From the IMG/VR virus record IMGVR_UViG_3300005253_000040, positions 1 through 46,236 of that record: a stretch of DNA of 46,236 nt; one strand, given 5' to 3'. Under the pieces are notes generated by a model. That model ran no database searches, was not told the DNA's origin, and saw nothing but the letters and a program-made list of their open reading frames with translations. Each line of letters begins with the position of its first letter. The first letter of the stretch is position 1. This document shows positions 25,158-31,864 of the stretch, piece by piece. The translations under genes were made by a program, and so were the position numbers. This DNA is from a virus.

Positions 25158-25595
25158 TTATTCAATAGAATCTGGAATTATTCCAGCAGTCTCTAACGCA
25201 TCAATAATATCTCTATAATCATCCCATGTAACAATATGCTCTTTCTTTGAGTTGAGCCAGAACAAACCTCTCTCTCTACAGTCCCAGTCGTTAACTTCCA
25301 AGTATTGATATCCTGCTTTTACTACTAATGGAATAATTACACGTCTGAGCTTGGCTGCAATCTTTTCTTTGTGCTTGTAATTAATTTCAATGACTGTATT
25401 TTTTCCCAAACTTTTACTATGGGGATACAGAACCAAATCAAAGTTGTGGTTTTTTATTTCCTGATCTAGCACTTCATAGTCTTCTGCAAGTATAATTTCT
25501 TTGATGTTTACTTGTTGTCTGTTCGAAATTCCATAGAAGAGTCTGTTGAAAATATCCAAGGAACGAATCTCACCACGTCCTATAAAATTACTCAT
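25158..25595 (-). CDS. PD-(D/E)XK nuclease-like protein
   Basis: 145 residues from the ATG that overlaps the HNH gene's TGA. FDLVLYPHS (D53) followed by TVIEINYKHKEK (E70, N72, K74) and KLRRVIIPLVVKAGYQYLEVND resembles the core of restriction-endonuclease-like folds, with Glu-x-Asn in place of Glu-x-Lys. A later CRERGLFWLN could complete the site. It may be a nuclease for viral DNA processing or host DNA breakdown, or an inactive relative. It ends the minus operon starting at 27716. Confidence 0.55.
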   Translation of the reverse strand: MSNFIGRGEIRSLDIFNRLFYGISNRQQVNIKEIILAEDYEVLDQEIKNHNFDLVLYPHSKSLGKNTVIEINYKHKEKIAAKLRRVIIPLVVKAGYQYLEVNDWDCRERGLFWLNSKKEHIVTWDDYRDIIDALETAGIIPDSIE

Positions 25596-26038
25596 ATTTG
25601 TGGCACTATTCCTTTCGATCGTCTTAATTTTGTTTGATATTCTCTGCATCTAACTCTACTACATTCAACACATCTTCTTTCATCTTTCCACACATAGAGA
25701 TTATCACCAGATAATTCATGACCTTGGGGACAATGTGTTTTTCTGGAATTGATGGCAGAGAAACTAGTTCCTCTTAAAATATTTTCTTTTAGTGTTATTT
25801 GTTCTAAATGTAATGGATTACAACAGGCTCTGTTTCTACAGAGATGATCTATTGTCAAGTCAGGACAGATGGAACCGTAATAGTATTCATAGATGAATCG
25901 ATGTGGTGGTTGAAGTTTCCCTTCATAAGTAAATCTCCCATAACCTCTATCATTTGTTCCTCCTGTCCATTTCCAACAACCATTATCTAACACTTCAATC
26001 TTCTTGAGAAATCGTCCAATGTATTTTGATTCACTCAT
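25592..26038 (-). CDS. HNH endonuclease (homing type)
   Basis: 148 residues from the ATG at 26038, which overlaps the previous stop. The core is IDHLCRNRACCNPLHLEQ, with D64/H65 as the first catalytic pair and N74/H77 completing the ββα-metal fold. N-terminal CWKWTGGTNDRGYGRF is a common lead-in of phage HNH enzymes. A C-terminal zinc-binding part THCPQGHEL...RRCVECSRVRCREYQ follows. Such free-standing HNH proteins act as mobile nicking/cutting enzymes that favour their own spread. It sits inside an operon of zinc proteins. Confidence 0.88.
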   Translation of the reverse strand: MSESKYIGRFLKKIEVLDNGCWKWTGGTNDRGYGRFTYEGKLQPPHRFIYEYYYGSICPDLTIDHLCRNRACCNPLHLEQITLKENILRGTSFSAINSRKTHCPQGHELSGDNLYVWKDERRCVECSRVRCREYQTKLRRSKGIVPQI

Positions 26039-26157
26039 TGAATATCTTCTCCACCACAAAAAACACAGAAATTAATTGGTTCATCTATGTCTTTGTCAGA
26101 TTGAATACTAAACCCAATATTACATTTGAAACAACAATAATCCCAATCGTCACTCAT
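26035..26157 (-). CDS. 40-residue zinc-ribbon protein
   Basis: Pattern CCFKC then CVFCGGED about 20 residues later, a minimal zinc ribbon. Both ends overlap neighbours as ATGA. Function unknown. Confidence 0.68.
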   Translation of the reverse strand: MSDDWDYCCFKCNIGFSIQSDKDIDEPINFCVFCGGEDIQ

Positions 26158-26276
26158 TTTTTTCTTGCTTCCTTTGTGAATAATTTATCAGGTCGTTTGA
26201 TTTCTGGATGATTCACTTTGATATGTAATCTCATCTTTGGCCAATCATCACGCCTCATATTACAAATGGGACACAT
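26154..26276 (-). CDS. 40-residue C2H2-like zinc finger
   Basis: CPICNMRRDDWPKMRLHIKVNH gives Cys2-His2 ligands with 12-residue and 4-residue spacings like a classical zinc finger, followed by a basic tail. Archaeal viruses often encode single C2H2 fingers as DNA-binding regulators. Stop and start overlap neighbours. Confidence 0.72.
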   Translation of the reverse strand: MCPICNMRRDDWPKMRLHIKVNHPEIKRPDKLFTKEARKK

Positions 26277-26746
26277 CAAGCTTCTATTGCCAACTCCATA
26301 TACGCCTGATAGATTGCGTTCTGCTTCTTGATTACTTTTGGGTCATAGGTTTTTAGTTCAGTGTTCCACTGCTTGCATCTACGCTTTTCTCTGTTGATCG
26401 AATCTGCATGTGGCATTCTTCTAAACTCAGCATCATTAACAAGCGTACTGTTCTGTTTTCTAATTTTCACCCCATACCAAATTTCTTTGTAAACTTTCTC
26501 AAAACTCTTTTCTCCTGCATTTCTCATCTGTGGAATGTTCACTAGAATATACTCACATCTATTTTTAATGGTCCTGCAAATCAGTTTCTGCTTCTCAATA
26601 TCCTGAGCAAACTGCACCAGATACGGTTCTTCAAAGTGCTCACATCTACATTCCAAGGAACCAGTGCAGATGTGATACTTTCCATCAGAACCCTCTACAG
26701 GTTTATGATTCTCTTCAGGATGGAAGCAGTTAGCACAGTCAGACAT
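26276..26746 (-). CDS. Zinc-binding hypothetical protein (156 aa)
   Basis: The first 45 residues hold MSDCANCFH...HICTGSLECRCEHF, a dense Cys/His metal site. The rest is helical and basic (REKRRCKQWNTELKTYDPKVIKKQ). Together they suggest a nucleic-acid or protein-binding adaptor. It overlaps the genes on both sides in the operon. No known family is recognised. Confidence 0.7.
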   Translation of the reverse strand: MSDCANCFHPEENHKPVEGSDGKYHICTGSLECRCEHFEEPYLVQFAQDIEKQKLICRTIKNRCEYILVNIPQMRNAGEKSFEKVYKEIWYGVKIRKQNSTLVNDAEFRRMPHADSINREKRRCKQWNTELKTYDPKVIKKQNAIYQAYMELAIEA

Positions 26747-26900
26747 TTCTCTCCAACTCTTCTAGTTTTTTTGTAAACTTGTCAACATCTGCTTGGTAAT
26801 TGAATGGATCTTCTCCACCATTCTGCATCTTTGAAATATCCCTAGCAATCATCGCCTCCGATTGCAAATTATAATAATATTGAATTTCTTCTTTAGTCAT
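26739..26900 (-). CDS. 53-residue helical protein
   Basis: MTKEEIQYYYNLQSEAMIARD followed by NYQADVDKFTKKLEELERNV forms two helices. A GAGAGA-type ribosome-binding stretch precedes it, and the stop overlaps the next gene. Function unknown. Confidence 0.62.
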   Translation of the reverse strand: MTKEEIQYYYNLQSEAMIARDISKMQNGGEDPFNYQADVDKFTKKLEELERNV

Positions 26901-26905
26901 TCTCT

Positions 26906-27193
26906 CTACAACCTACTTGCTTTCTTGAATCCTGCTCCATAGAATTTGGCAGTCTCTGGAAGTTTTTTAAATCCACAGTTAAAGCAGATGTTATTCACTG
27001 AATCAAAAGTTTTTCTCTCCTGAAGTCTATGGCTCTTTGTTCTATGTTGTGTGCATCCCCTAGGGCATTTGATTAATCTCTTTTTAGTTTGAAGATTAGT
27101 TGGAAATTTGACTTTAACTGATGTAACTCTTTGATCCTTTCTAGTAGAGGATTTTATTCTACTATCATAGTCTGATTTTCTGAAAAGACTCAT
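26906..27193 (-). CDS. Basic zinc-binding protein (95 aa)
   Basis: A strongly basic N-terminal half (RKSDYDSRIKSSTRKDQRVTSVKVKF) is followed by CPRGCTQHRTKSH and CFNCGF: a zinc site with two Cys pairs. Directly downstream of the mini-PCNA gene with a four-base overlap, so the two are co-translated; a partner role at DNA is possible but unproven. Confidence 0.7.
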   Translation of the reverse strand: MSLFRKSDYDSRIKSSTRKDQRVTSVKVKFPTNLQTKKRLIKCPRGCTQHRTKSHRLQERKTFDSVNNICFNCGFKKLPETAKFYGAGFKKASRL

Positions 27194-27489
27194 TTCACTG
27201 CAGGAGCAAGATAGTATTTTATTGTGCAGACATCAGTGACAAATGAAAGTATGATTGGTGCTCTCTCAAAATATTCAACAAAGATGTTCTTCTCAATGTA
27301 TGGTTTTAGTGATTTCAATACTGGTTCCATGAATGTAAAGTTGAAACCAATTCCTTCAGTGTGAGATGGATCCAATACAGCACACTCAATCCCTTCCTTC
27401 TTGACATGGAATACTGCTTCCTCTACTATTGGAATTAGTCCTGCTGTAACTGCTTTCCAGTTTTTAGCTTTAGTAGTTACTGTGAGCAT
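27190..27489 (-). CDS. Miniature PCNA-like sliding-clamp protein
   Basis: Full archaeal PCNA has about 245 residues in two similar domains. This protein has 99. Residues 10-50 follow the N-terminal PCNA pattern: WKAVTAGLIPIVEEAVFHV, then EGIECAVLDPSHTEGIGF with the invariant DPSH. Residues 68-97 follow the extreme C-terminus of the second domain: NIFVEYFERAPIILSF, then IKYYLAPAV, matching the usual yyLAPrvE end. The end of domain 1, the interdomain loop that binds partner proteins and the start of domain 2 are absent. It may form a one-domain ring, join host PCNA, or block it. It overlaps both neighbours, so it is expressed with them; the operon is under a GTGCCC operator. Confidence 0.78.
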   Translation of the reverse strand: MLTVTTKAKNWKAVTAGLIPIVEEAVFHVKKEGIECAVLDPSHTEGIGFNFTFMEPVLKSLKPYIEKNIFVEYFERAPIILSFVTDVCTIKYYLAPAVK

Positions 27490-27716
27490 ATCTTTAATTT
27501 TCCTACTTCACTTTCTATTTTACTGTTAATATGAGAATATAATTTTGATTTTAATTCCTCAAACTCTTCCTCAGATACTAGATGGCGTGCTGGTGTATCA
27601 TCTCTACTATTGATTTCATCTGCAATTTCTTTAATGGTATCTCGAAGTGCTTCTAATTTTTGCTCAACATCTAAATCTAACCAAGGTGTATTCCAAAGTT
27701 TGTTGGGTTCTATCAT
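27477..27716 (-). CDS. 79-residue acidic coiled protein
   Basis: Helical and acidic (LDLDVEQKLEALRDTIKEIADEINSRDD, then EEFEELKSKLYSHINSKIESEVGKL). First gene of the minus operon and overlapping the mini-PCNA start by 13 bases. It could be a partner of that protein. No domain is recognised. Confidence 0.66.
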   Translation of the reverse strand: MIEPNKLWNTPWLDLDVEQKLEALRDTIKEIADEINSRDDTPARHLVSEEEFEELKSKLYSHINSKIESEVGKLKICSQ

Positions 27717-27725
27717 AATATCATT

Positions 27726-27750
27726 GGGTACATTGTGCCCTATTTAAGTT
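27726..27750 (-). promoter_or_regulatory. Operator and TATA box of the mini-PCNA operon
   Basis: On the minus strand CTTAAATA (about 27741-27748) is followed by GGGCACAATGTACCC (27726-27740), an inverted arrangement of the GTGCCC operator, ten bases before the ATG at 27716. Confidence 0.7.
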
Positions 27751-27769
27751 TGTGCCTAAAAAATATTGG

Positions 27770-27980
27770 CTCTGACACCATGCTTAATCAACGTAGATTT
27801 GTATGATTATAGATTATTTCCATGATTTTTCTAGGCGTAAATTATCTATGTACAGTATATTATACCCTGACACCTTTATTACCAGCGTATTTTTTTTAAA
27901 ATTTATTTTTCTGAAGAAAATAGAAAATAATTATAATAAAATTTGTAAACTAACGACGAGATGAAACGATAGTGTCAGGG
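27770..27980. other. Candidate replication origin with CCTGACAC repeats
   Basis: CTCTGACACC (27770-27779), CCCTGACACC (27865-27874) and the reverse complement GTGTCAGGG (27972-27980) flank a very AT-rich stretch (about 27889-27948) containing runs of T and A. Inverted binding sites around an easily melted core, at a point where transcription diverges, are typical of origins. No initiator gene is next to it. Confidence 0.5.
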
Positions 27981-27988
27981 TTAAATAA
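27981..27988 (+). promoter_or_regulatory. TATA box for 28009
   Basis: TTAAATAA lies 20 bases before the GTG at 28009, immediately after the inverted repeat arm GTGTCAGGG, suggesting a leaderless message. Confidence 0.55.
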
Positions 27989-28008
27989 CACTGCACCTAA
28001 TTCCATAC

Positions 28009-28305
28009 GTGAGAGATCCACTAAAAATAAAAAAATTAAAGGAAACTGCAAAGTCTCTAAGAGAAGAAAATTACAAAGTAATTATACTAGATTCAAAACC
28101 TGATCTTATTACAATTAAAAATGGAAAAGTAACTGCAATAAAAATACTAAAAAAAATTAAAGGAAACAGAGTTACAATCAGTCACGGCCATTCTACATAT
28201 TGTTACTTATCTGAAAACAAAACTATTCCTAATATGGAAGAGGAATTCTTACAAATGGGATTTGATAAATTTGATTATGAAATGGTGTGGGAAGACAAAA
28301 GATAA
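28009..28305 (+). CDS. Degenerate PD-(D/E)XK-like small protein
   Basis: 98 residues from a GTG start. KPDLITIKNGKVTAIKILKK (residues 30-49) has the strand-turn-strand of restriction-like nucleases (PD...ExK), but the position of the catalytic Glu and Lys reads K-I-L. The protein is Lys-rich. The similarity suggests an inactive nuclease fold used for DNA binding, or a misleading resemblance. Next to the candidate origin, and overlaps the HNH gene by TAATG. Confidence 0.55.
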   Translation: MRDPLKIKKLKETAKSLREENYKVIILDSKPDLITIKNGKVTAIKILKKIKGNRVTISHGHSTYCYLSENKTIPNMEEEFLQMGFDKFDYEMVWEDKR

Positions 28306-28559
28306 TGAAAACCAATCTACAAAAAAGACAGAATGGTTCTAGAAAATCATGGGTGGAATTCAAAGGAAAAACAATTCAATTAGATTTTGAGCCACGAAAG
28401 GGATATTGTTCCAAATGCGGAAAGAAAGACGATCATACCGTTTTACATCACACTGCTTATCTGGAAAAAGATCCCCTCGCTTACACTGTGGAATTATGTG
28501 CAAGTTGTCATAATAAAGAACATAGTAGTGGTAAGATTTTTCCTACGGTAGATGAATAA
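28305..28559 (+). CDS. Small HNH-like zinc protein
   Basis: 84 residues from the ATG at 28305; a GTG at 28287 is possible. YCSKCGKK, then VLHHTAYLEKD, then ELCASCHNKEH give two Cys pairs (C35/C38, C65/C68), H48/H49 and H69/H73: the layout of compact HNH nucleases. Basic N-terminus (KTNLQKRQNGSRKSW) fits DNA binding. It may be a nicking enzyme or a degenerate homing endonuclease. Confidence 0.68.
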   Translation: MKTNLQKRQNGSRKSWVEFKGKTIQLDFEPRKGYCSKCGKKDDHTVLHHTAYLEKDPLAYTVELCASCHNKEHSSGKIFPTVDE

Positions 28560-28561
28560 AA

Positions 28562-29989
28562 TTATACAAACTCATCCAACCTGATAGAGTTGTATGGTGC
28601 TAATCTCTTTTTACAAATTTCAATATACTCTTCACTAAGCTCAATACCTATCCACTTTTTGTTTAGTTGTTCTGCAACCAATCCAACTGTACCACTACCA
28701 AAAAAACAATCCAAAACTGTTCCACCTTCAGGACACGCACACTTGATAATCTTTTCAGGCAACTCTGGTGGAAATGTTGCAAAGTGTGCATCGGGGAATG
28801 GCCTTGGATTAATAAAAAATACATCCCCTGGGTTCTTTCCTTTAGAATTACACCATGTAATTTCTTCTGATCTAGATACTGCCCCACCTATACCATCTTT
28901 GGAATTTTGGCTCACAGTATGTTTTGTATAATGCTCACCACATCCTAAACAATTACCATCTTTATCATAATGTCTCTGCCACTTTCCAGTTCCAAATCTT
29001 TCTATTCCATCAAAATTTTCTACTGTTCCAAGTCCCACTTCATGATCTACACCATCCAATCTCTTCTGTTTTATTCTGTCAAGAGAAGTGGAGTACTGTA
29101 GCGAGTCATGTTCCTTTCTCTTCCCAGCATAACTACCTAGTCCAGCAGCCACTCTTGATCTTCTACTTCCTTTGTCATCATTACCATACTTTTCTTCTTT
29201 CTGTTTTTGCCATCTAGCATTAAATCCCTTATAGGTTGGAATTGGTTTACCATCTGCACCAAGAGTCTCGTCCTGTTTTTTCCTTGTACCGTCTCTATTG
29301 TAACCTTTCATCTCTTCCTCTGATGCAGTCCATGCTTGGTCTCCAAGCTTGAGCTGAGCACGTCCTGTTATGTTCTCCCTGACTCTAATATTGAATGGCT
29401 CTGAGTCTGTTAGTGTTGGTATTCTAACTGCATCCAAATTAAAATAATATTTTTTTTCCTTCGCAAAGAAGAAGATTGATTCCCATTTGTTGGTGAATCT
29501 GTCTTTAATACTACTAGGCATTGAATTAGCTTTGTACCAAGGAATATGATTACGTGCAATCCACCCATCATCAATACAATGAATGTAAAATCTCTCAGGA
29601 ATCCCCATTCTGCTTTTCTCTTTCACTCCTTGACCTGTTTTGTTTACTTTCCCAGAAGCAAAAATTTCATCCATATCTCTTCCTGAAAACTCTTTTCCCC
29701 CACCATTGAATTTTCCAACTGGTCGTGCACTGTAGGTATCACCAAGATTAATCCAACACGTACCAGTCTTCTTTAGAACCCGTTTTAATTCATCCATAAT
29801 ACTATACATCTTTTTTAAATAATCTCTAAAGTCTGGTTCCAGACCAAGCTGACCTTTTACACCATAGTCTCTCAATCCCCAATAAGGCGGAGATGTTGAG
29901 ATAACATCCACAGACTCATCTGGAATATCTTTTAATCTCTCTAAGACATCACCGTGTAGGATTTTTCCATTCTGGAACTCTACATCCAT
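28562..29989 (-). CDS. DNA methyltransferase (amino-methylating, beta-class order)
   Basis: 475 residues. The catalytic motif IV STSPPYWGLRDYG is near residues 31-43 (SPPY at 33-36), and the cofactor-binding motif I VLDCFFGSGTVGL is near 425-437, so the order is catalytic first, AdoMet site last. SPPY rather than DPPY is commoner in N4-cytosine enzymes, but N6-adenine cannot be excluded. A long insert with basic, Gly-rich parts and a GNCLGCGEH segment lies between them and may be the target recognition region. It likely protects viral DNA from host restriction. No cognate endonuclease is adjacent. Part of an operon after an AbrB-like gene. Confidence 0.9.
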   Translation of the reverse strand: MDVEFQNGKILHGDVLERLKDIPDESVDVISTSPPYWGLRDYGVKGQLGLEPDFRDYLKKMYSIMDELKRVLKKTGTCWINLGDTYSARPVGKFNGGGKEFSGRDMDEIFASGKVNKTGQGVKEKSRMGIPERFYIHCIDDGWIARNHIPWYKANSMPSSIKDRFTNKWESIFFFAKEKKYYFNLDAVRIPTLTDSEPFNIRVRENITGRAQLKLGDQAWTASEEEMKGYNRDGTRKKQDETLGADGKPIPTYKGFNARWQKQKEEKYGNDDKGSRRSRVAAGLGSYAGKRKEHDSLQYSTSLDRIKQKRLDGVDHEVGLGTVENFDGIERFGTGKWQRHYDKDGNCLGCGEHYTKHTVSQNSKDGIGGAVSRSEEITWCNSKGKNPGDVFFINPRPFPDAHFATFPPELPEKIIKCACPEGGTVLDCFFGSGTVGLVAEQLNKKWIGIELSEEYIEICKKRLAPYNSIRLDEFV

Positions 29990-29993
29990 AGTG

Positions 29994-30266
29994 TCAACTC
30001 ACTGGAAATCTTTCATTCAAAAAGAAAATAATCTCATTTAGTTTGTTAGCTAGTTCAAACTCACGTAGGAAAATTGGATTTGCCTTTTCAGTCTCTGTTG
30101 TAGGTGGAATAGTAATTGGGATAATCTGCTTTCCTTTTTTCTTTAACAGATCTCTCTGCAGCAATATCAACAGGGTATCAATATCAGCAATGGTCTGAGG
30201 AACCTTATTCATCTCTAAATTTTTCTTGATCTTATCTAGGAAGATCACAATATTAGAATCATTCAT
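29994..30266 (-). CDS. 90-residue helical protein
   Basis: Helical throughout (VIFLDKIKKNLEMNKVPQTIADIDTLLILLQRDLLKKK, then FELANKLNEIIFFLNERF), four bases from the methyltransferase start and three bases from the AbrB-like stop. It may be an accessory to either; no motif is recognised. Confidence 0.66.
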   Translation of the reverse strand: MNDSNIVIFLDKIKKNLEMNKVPQTIADIDTLLILLQRDLLKKKGKQIIPITIPPTTETEKANPIFLREFELANKLNEIIFFLNERFPVS

Positions 30267-30268
30267 GG

Positions 30269-30409
30269 TTAACTTAATTTCCTAATAGTTACTTTTACAG
30301 GATCTCCTACCTTCACTTCATTTCTGACTTCAGAAGGAATCTCTATGGTCTTACGACCTTCTTGACCTCTTGACTGCACAGTACCAGTAAACTCTATAGG
30401 TTTTCCCAT
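30269..30409 (-). CDS. AbrB/SpoVT-type DNA-binding protein
   Basis: 46 residues: GTVQSRGQEGRKTIEIPSEV then VKVGDPVKVTIRKL. This fits the swapped-hairpin AbrB fold (strand, iPsevR, then Gd.v.v.i), a common small archaeal transcription regulator that acts as a dimer. It starts 33 bases from the operator at 30442-30456, in a divergent promoter, so it is a candidate for controlling itself and the ssDNA-binding gene. The gene lies below the usual length cut-off. Confidence 0.74.
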   Translation of the reverse strand: MGKPIEFTGTVQSRGQEGRKTIEIPSEVRNEVKVGDPVKVTIRKLS

Positions 30410-30430
30410 GCGTAATGGTGAACATGCCAC

Positions 30431-30486
30431 TATTTAAATTAGTGCCCTATGGGAACTTTTAATTACTCAATGTGCCCATTACTTAC
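30431..30486. promoter_or_regulatory. Divergent promoter with operator
   Basis: TATTTAAAT (30431-30439) is followed by GTGCCCTATGGGAAC (30442-30456) and, on the other side, by an opposite-facing TATA-like AATTAAAAG (minus strand, about 30456-30464). A second half-site GTGCCCATT is at 30472-30480. Serves the AbrB-like/methyltransferase operon (minus) and the OB-fold gene (plus). Confidence 0.75.
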
Positions 30487-30487
30487 C

Positions 30488-31036
30488 ATGGGAGATTTCA
30501 TGAGTCTTGCCGATGCAAGACAAGCTATGAAAGGTAGTTTTGTTGCAACAGTTATTGCAGTTGGAGATCTAAAATCTGGAACCAAAGACAATAAGGATTG
30601 GAGTTACAAAAAATTAACCCTAGAAGATGTATCTGCCAAAATTACATTAACAGTGTGGGGTGGCGAAATCAAATTATTTGAATATGGTAAAACTTACGAA
30701 TTTCACACACCTTGGTTTACTAATTATGAAGGTGAGGCAGTGTTGGCATTGGGCAAATATTGTCAAGTGAAGTTGGTAGAAAACCCAGAGGTTTCACATA
30801 CACCATCAGCACCAGAATCTACACCAGAACCATCAACTGATACTCCAAAAATTCCATTAGACCAAAAACTAGTCCATGATGAAATATGGGCATTTGCTAT
30901 ATCAGAAGCAACCAAAGTCTATCCATTAGGTACTGCTGGTGCAGATCCAAATCTAACAGGTAGATTGATTCTAGCACAAGTATTCTACAAAAAGAATATG
31001 GATTACTACATTCATAGAGAGGGAAGAGCAGGATGA
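30488..31036 (+). CDS. OB-fold ssDNA-binding protein (SSB/RPA-like)
   Basis: 182 residues if it starts at ATG 30488. Starts at 30470 and 30500 are also possible; the one at 30449 lies inside the operator. Residues 10-95 have the RPA-type OB pattern: KGSFVATVIAVGDLKSGTKDNK, WSYKKLTLEDVSAKITLTVWGGEI, YGKTYEFHTPWFTNYEGEAVLALG. A Pro/Ser/Thr linker follows, then a C-terminal helical domain. It likely coats single-stranded DNA in replication or recombination. It is the clearest replication protein in the genome besides the PCNA-like gene. Confidence 0.78.
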   Translation: MGDFMSLADARQAMKGSFVATVIAVGDLKSGTKDNKDWSYKKLTLEDVSAKITLTVWGGEIKLFEYGKTYEFHTPWFTNYEGEAVLALGKYCQVKLVENPEVSHTPSAPESTPEPSTDTPKIPLDQKLVHDEIWAFAISEATKVYPLGTAGADPNLTGRLILAQVFYKKNMDYYIHREGRAG

Positions 31037-31278
31037 AAAAATTATCTCCACAACAACTCAGAGTTAATGCAGAGAAACTACTAGCAAAAGGCTCTAAAAT
31101 TGAAAAACTTTTGATGGATGAAGAGATATGGAGACAAGACATTACTAAAATGGAGAAAGAGTGGGAGGAGCAGGATAAAATTTATAGAAAGGCATTAGTT
31201 GGATTAAGACAAAATTTAGCTAAAGCAAATAGACTAGTGAGGTACAAACGTGCCCAAATTATAGGAAAAGAAAAATGA
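31033..31278 (+). CDS. 81-residue coiled-coil protein
   Basis: Basic and helical (PQQLRVNAEKLLAKGSKIEKLL, KMEKEWEEQDKIYRKALVGLRQNLAKANRLVRYK). ATG overlaps the upstream stop and its own stop overlaps the next ATG. Could be a partner of the OB-fold protein. Function unknown. Confidence 0.68.
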   Translation: MKKLSPQQLRVNAEKLLAKGSKIEKLLMDEEIWRQDITKMEKEWEEQDKIYRKALVGLRQNLAKANRLVRYKRAQIIGKEK

Positions 31279-31502
31279 AACAAAAACAACTAGAAGATGC
31301 ATTAGCTAAAATGGAACAATCAGAATTTCTAAAAGATGAATTTTCAATAGTAGATGCTAAAGTTGATACTTTTATTAGAGAAGTAAATGATTTTTTTGGT
31401 TATAATGACGGTGAACCATTAGATCAAGATGGAATTAAATTTATAATTACTGTATTAGAACTGAAATGGAAATTAGCCAATGCCATATATGAGGAAGACT
31501 GA
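31275..31502 (+). CDS. 75-residue acidic helical protein
   Basis: MKQKQLEDALAKMEQSEFLKDEF followed by EVNDFFGYNDGEPLDQDGIKFIITVLELKWKLANAIYEED. It is acidic, with no Cys cluster. ATGA overlaps at both ends show operon translation. Unassigned. Confidence 0.68.
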   Translation: MKQKQLEDALAKMEQSEFLKDEFSIVDAKVDTFIREVNDFFGYNDGEPLDQDGIKFIITVLELKWKLANAIYEED

Positions 31503-31672
31503 TGAAATTAACACTACAAGAAGCCAAAGACAGATTTGCATCTACAGGTGAATGCAATCATGATCCTGACTTTGAGACTGAGGTTACTCCCTATGGTTGT
31601 GACAATATTCTAATCATTCAATGCACAATATGCGGTGAGATAAAGAGCAAAGCGAATCTTAATTTAACATAG
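31502..31672 (+). CDS. 56-residue Cys-containing protein
   Basis: MKLTLQEAKDRFASTGECNHD then YGCDNILIIQCTICGEIKSK: C/H and CxxC arranged as a zinc site of the thaumarchaeal small-protein style. The start overlaps the preceding stop. Function unknown. Confidence 0.66.
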   Translation: MKLTLQEAKDRFASTGECNHDPDFETEVTPYGCDNILIIQCTICGEIKSKANLNLT

Positions 31673-31725
31673 TTGTCAAACAATAGCAATCCTTAACTTG
31701 TTTAATTCAAAACCCAATTACCAGC

Positions 31726-31863
31726 ATGTCAGATGAAGTTCTGGTTGTTGAACTTACTACCATAGACAGTGAATGCATTCTACAAGATCAATTCAAAATC
31801 AGAAAGAAAGACGAGGTATTCTTACGCAAGATTTTAGTAATGCTAGAGAGTAACTGTGGTTGA
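31726..31863 (+). CDS. 45-residue protein upstream of the metalloprotease
   Basis: MSDEVLVVELTTIDSECILQDQF then basic helix KIRKKDEVFLRKILVMLES. Ends two bases before the ATG at 31865 (or overlaps the GTG at 31856), so it is translationally linked to the metalloprotease gene. A TATA-like TTTAATTC lies about 25 bases upstream. Confidence 0.6.
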   Translation: MSDEVLVVELTTIDSECILQDQFKIRKKDEVFLRKILVMLESNCG

Positions 31864-31864
31864 T

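Noticed and set aside
28590-29217. Plus-strand open frames across the methyltransferase
   Set aside because: The minus-strand methyltransferase has clear motifs; the antisense frames have no domain and no promoter.
31251-31260. GTGCCC matches inside genes (also near 31941, 37105, 14701)
   Set aside because: They lack the second half-site and a TATA box and fall in coding sequence, so they are taken as chance.
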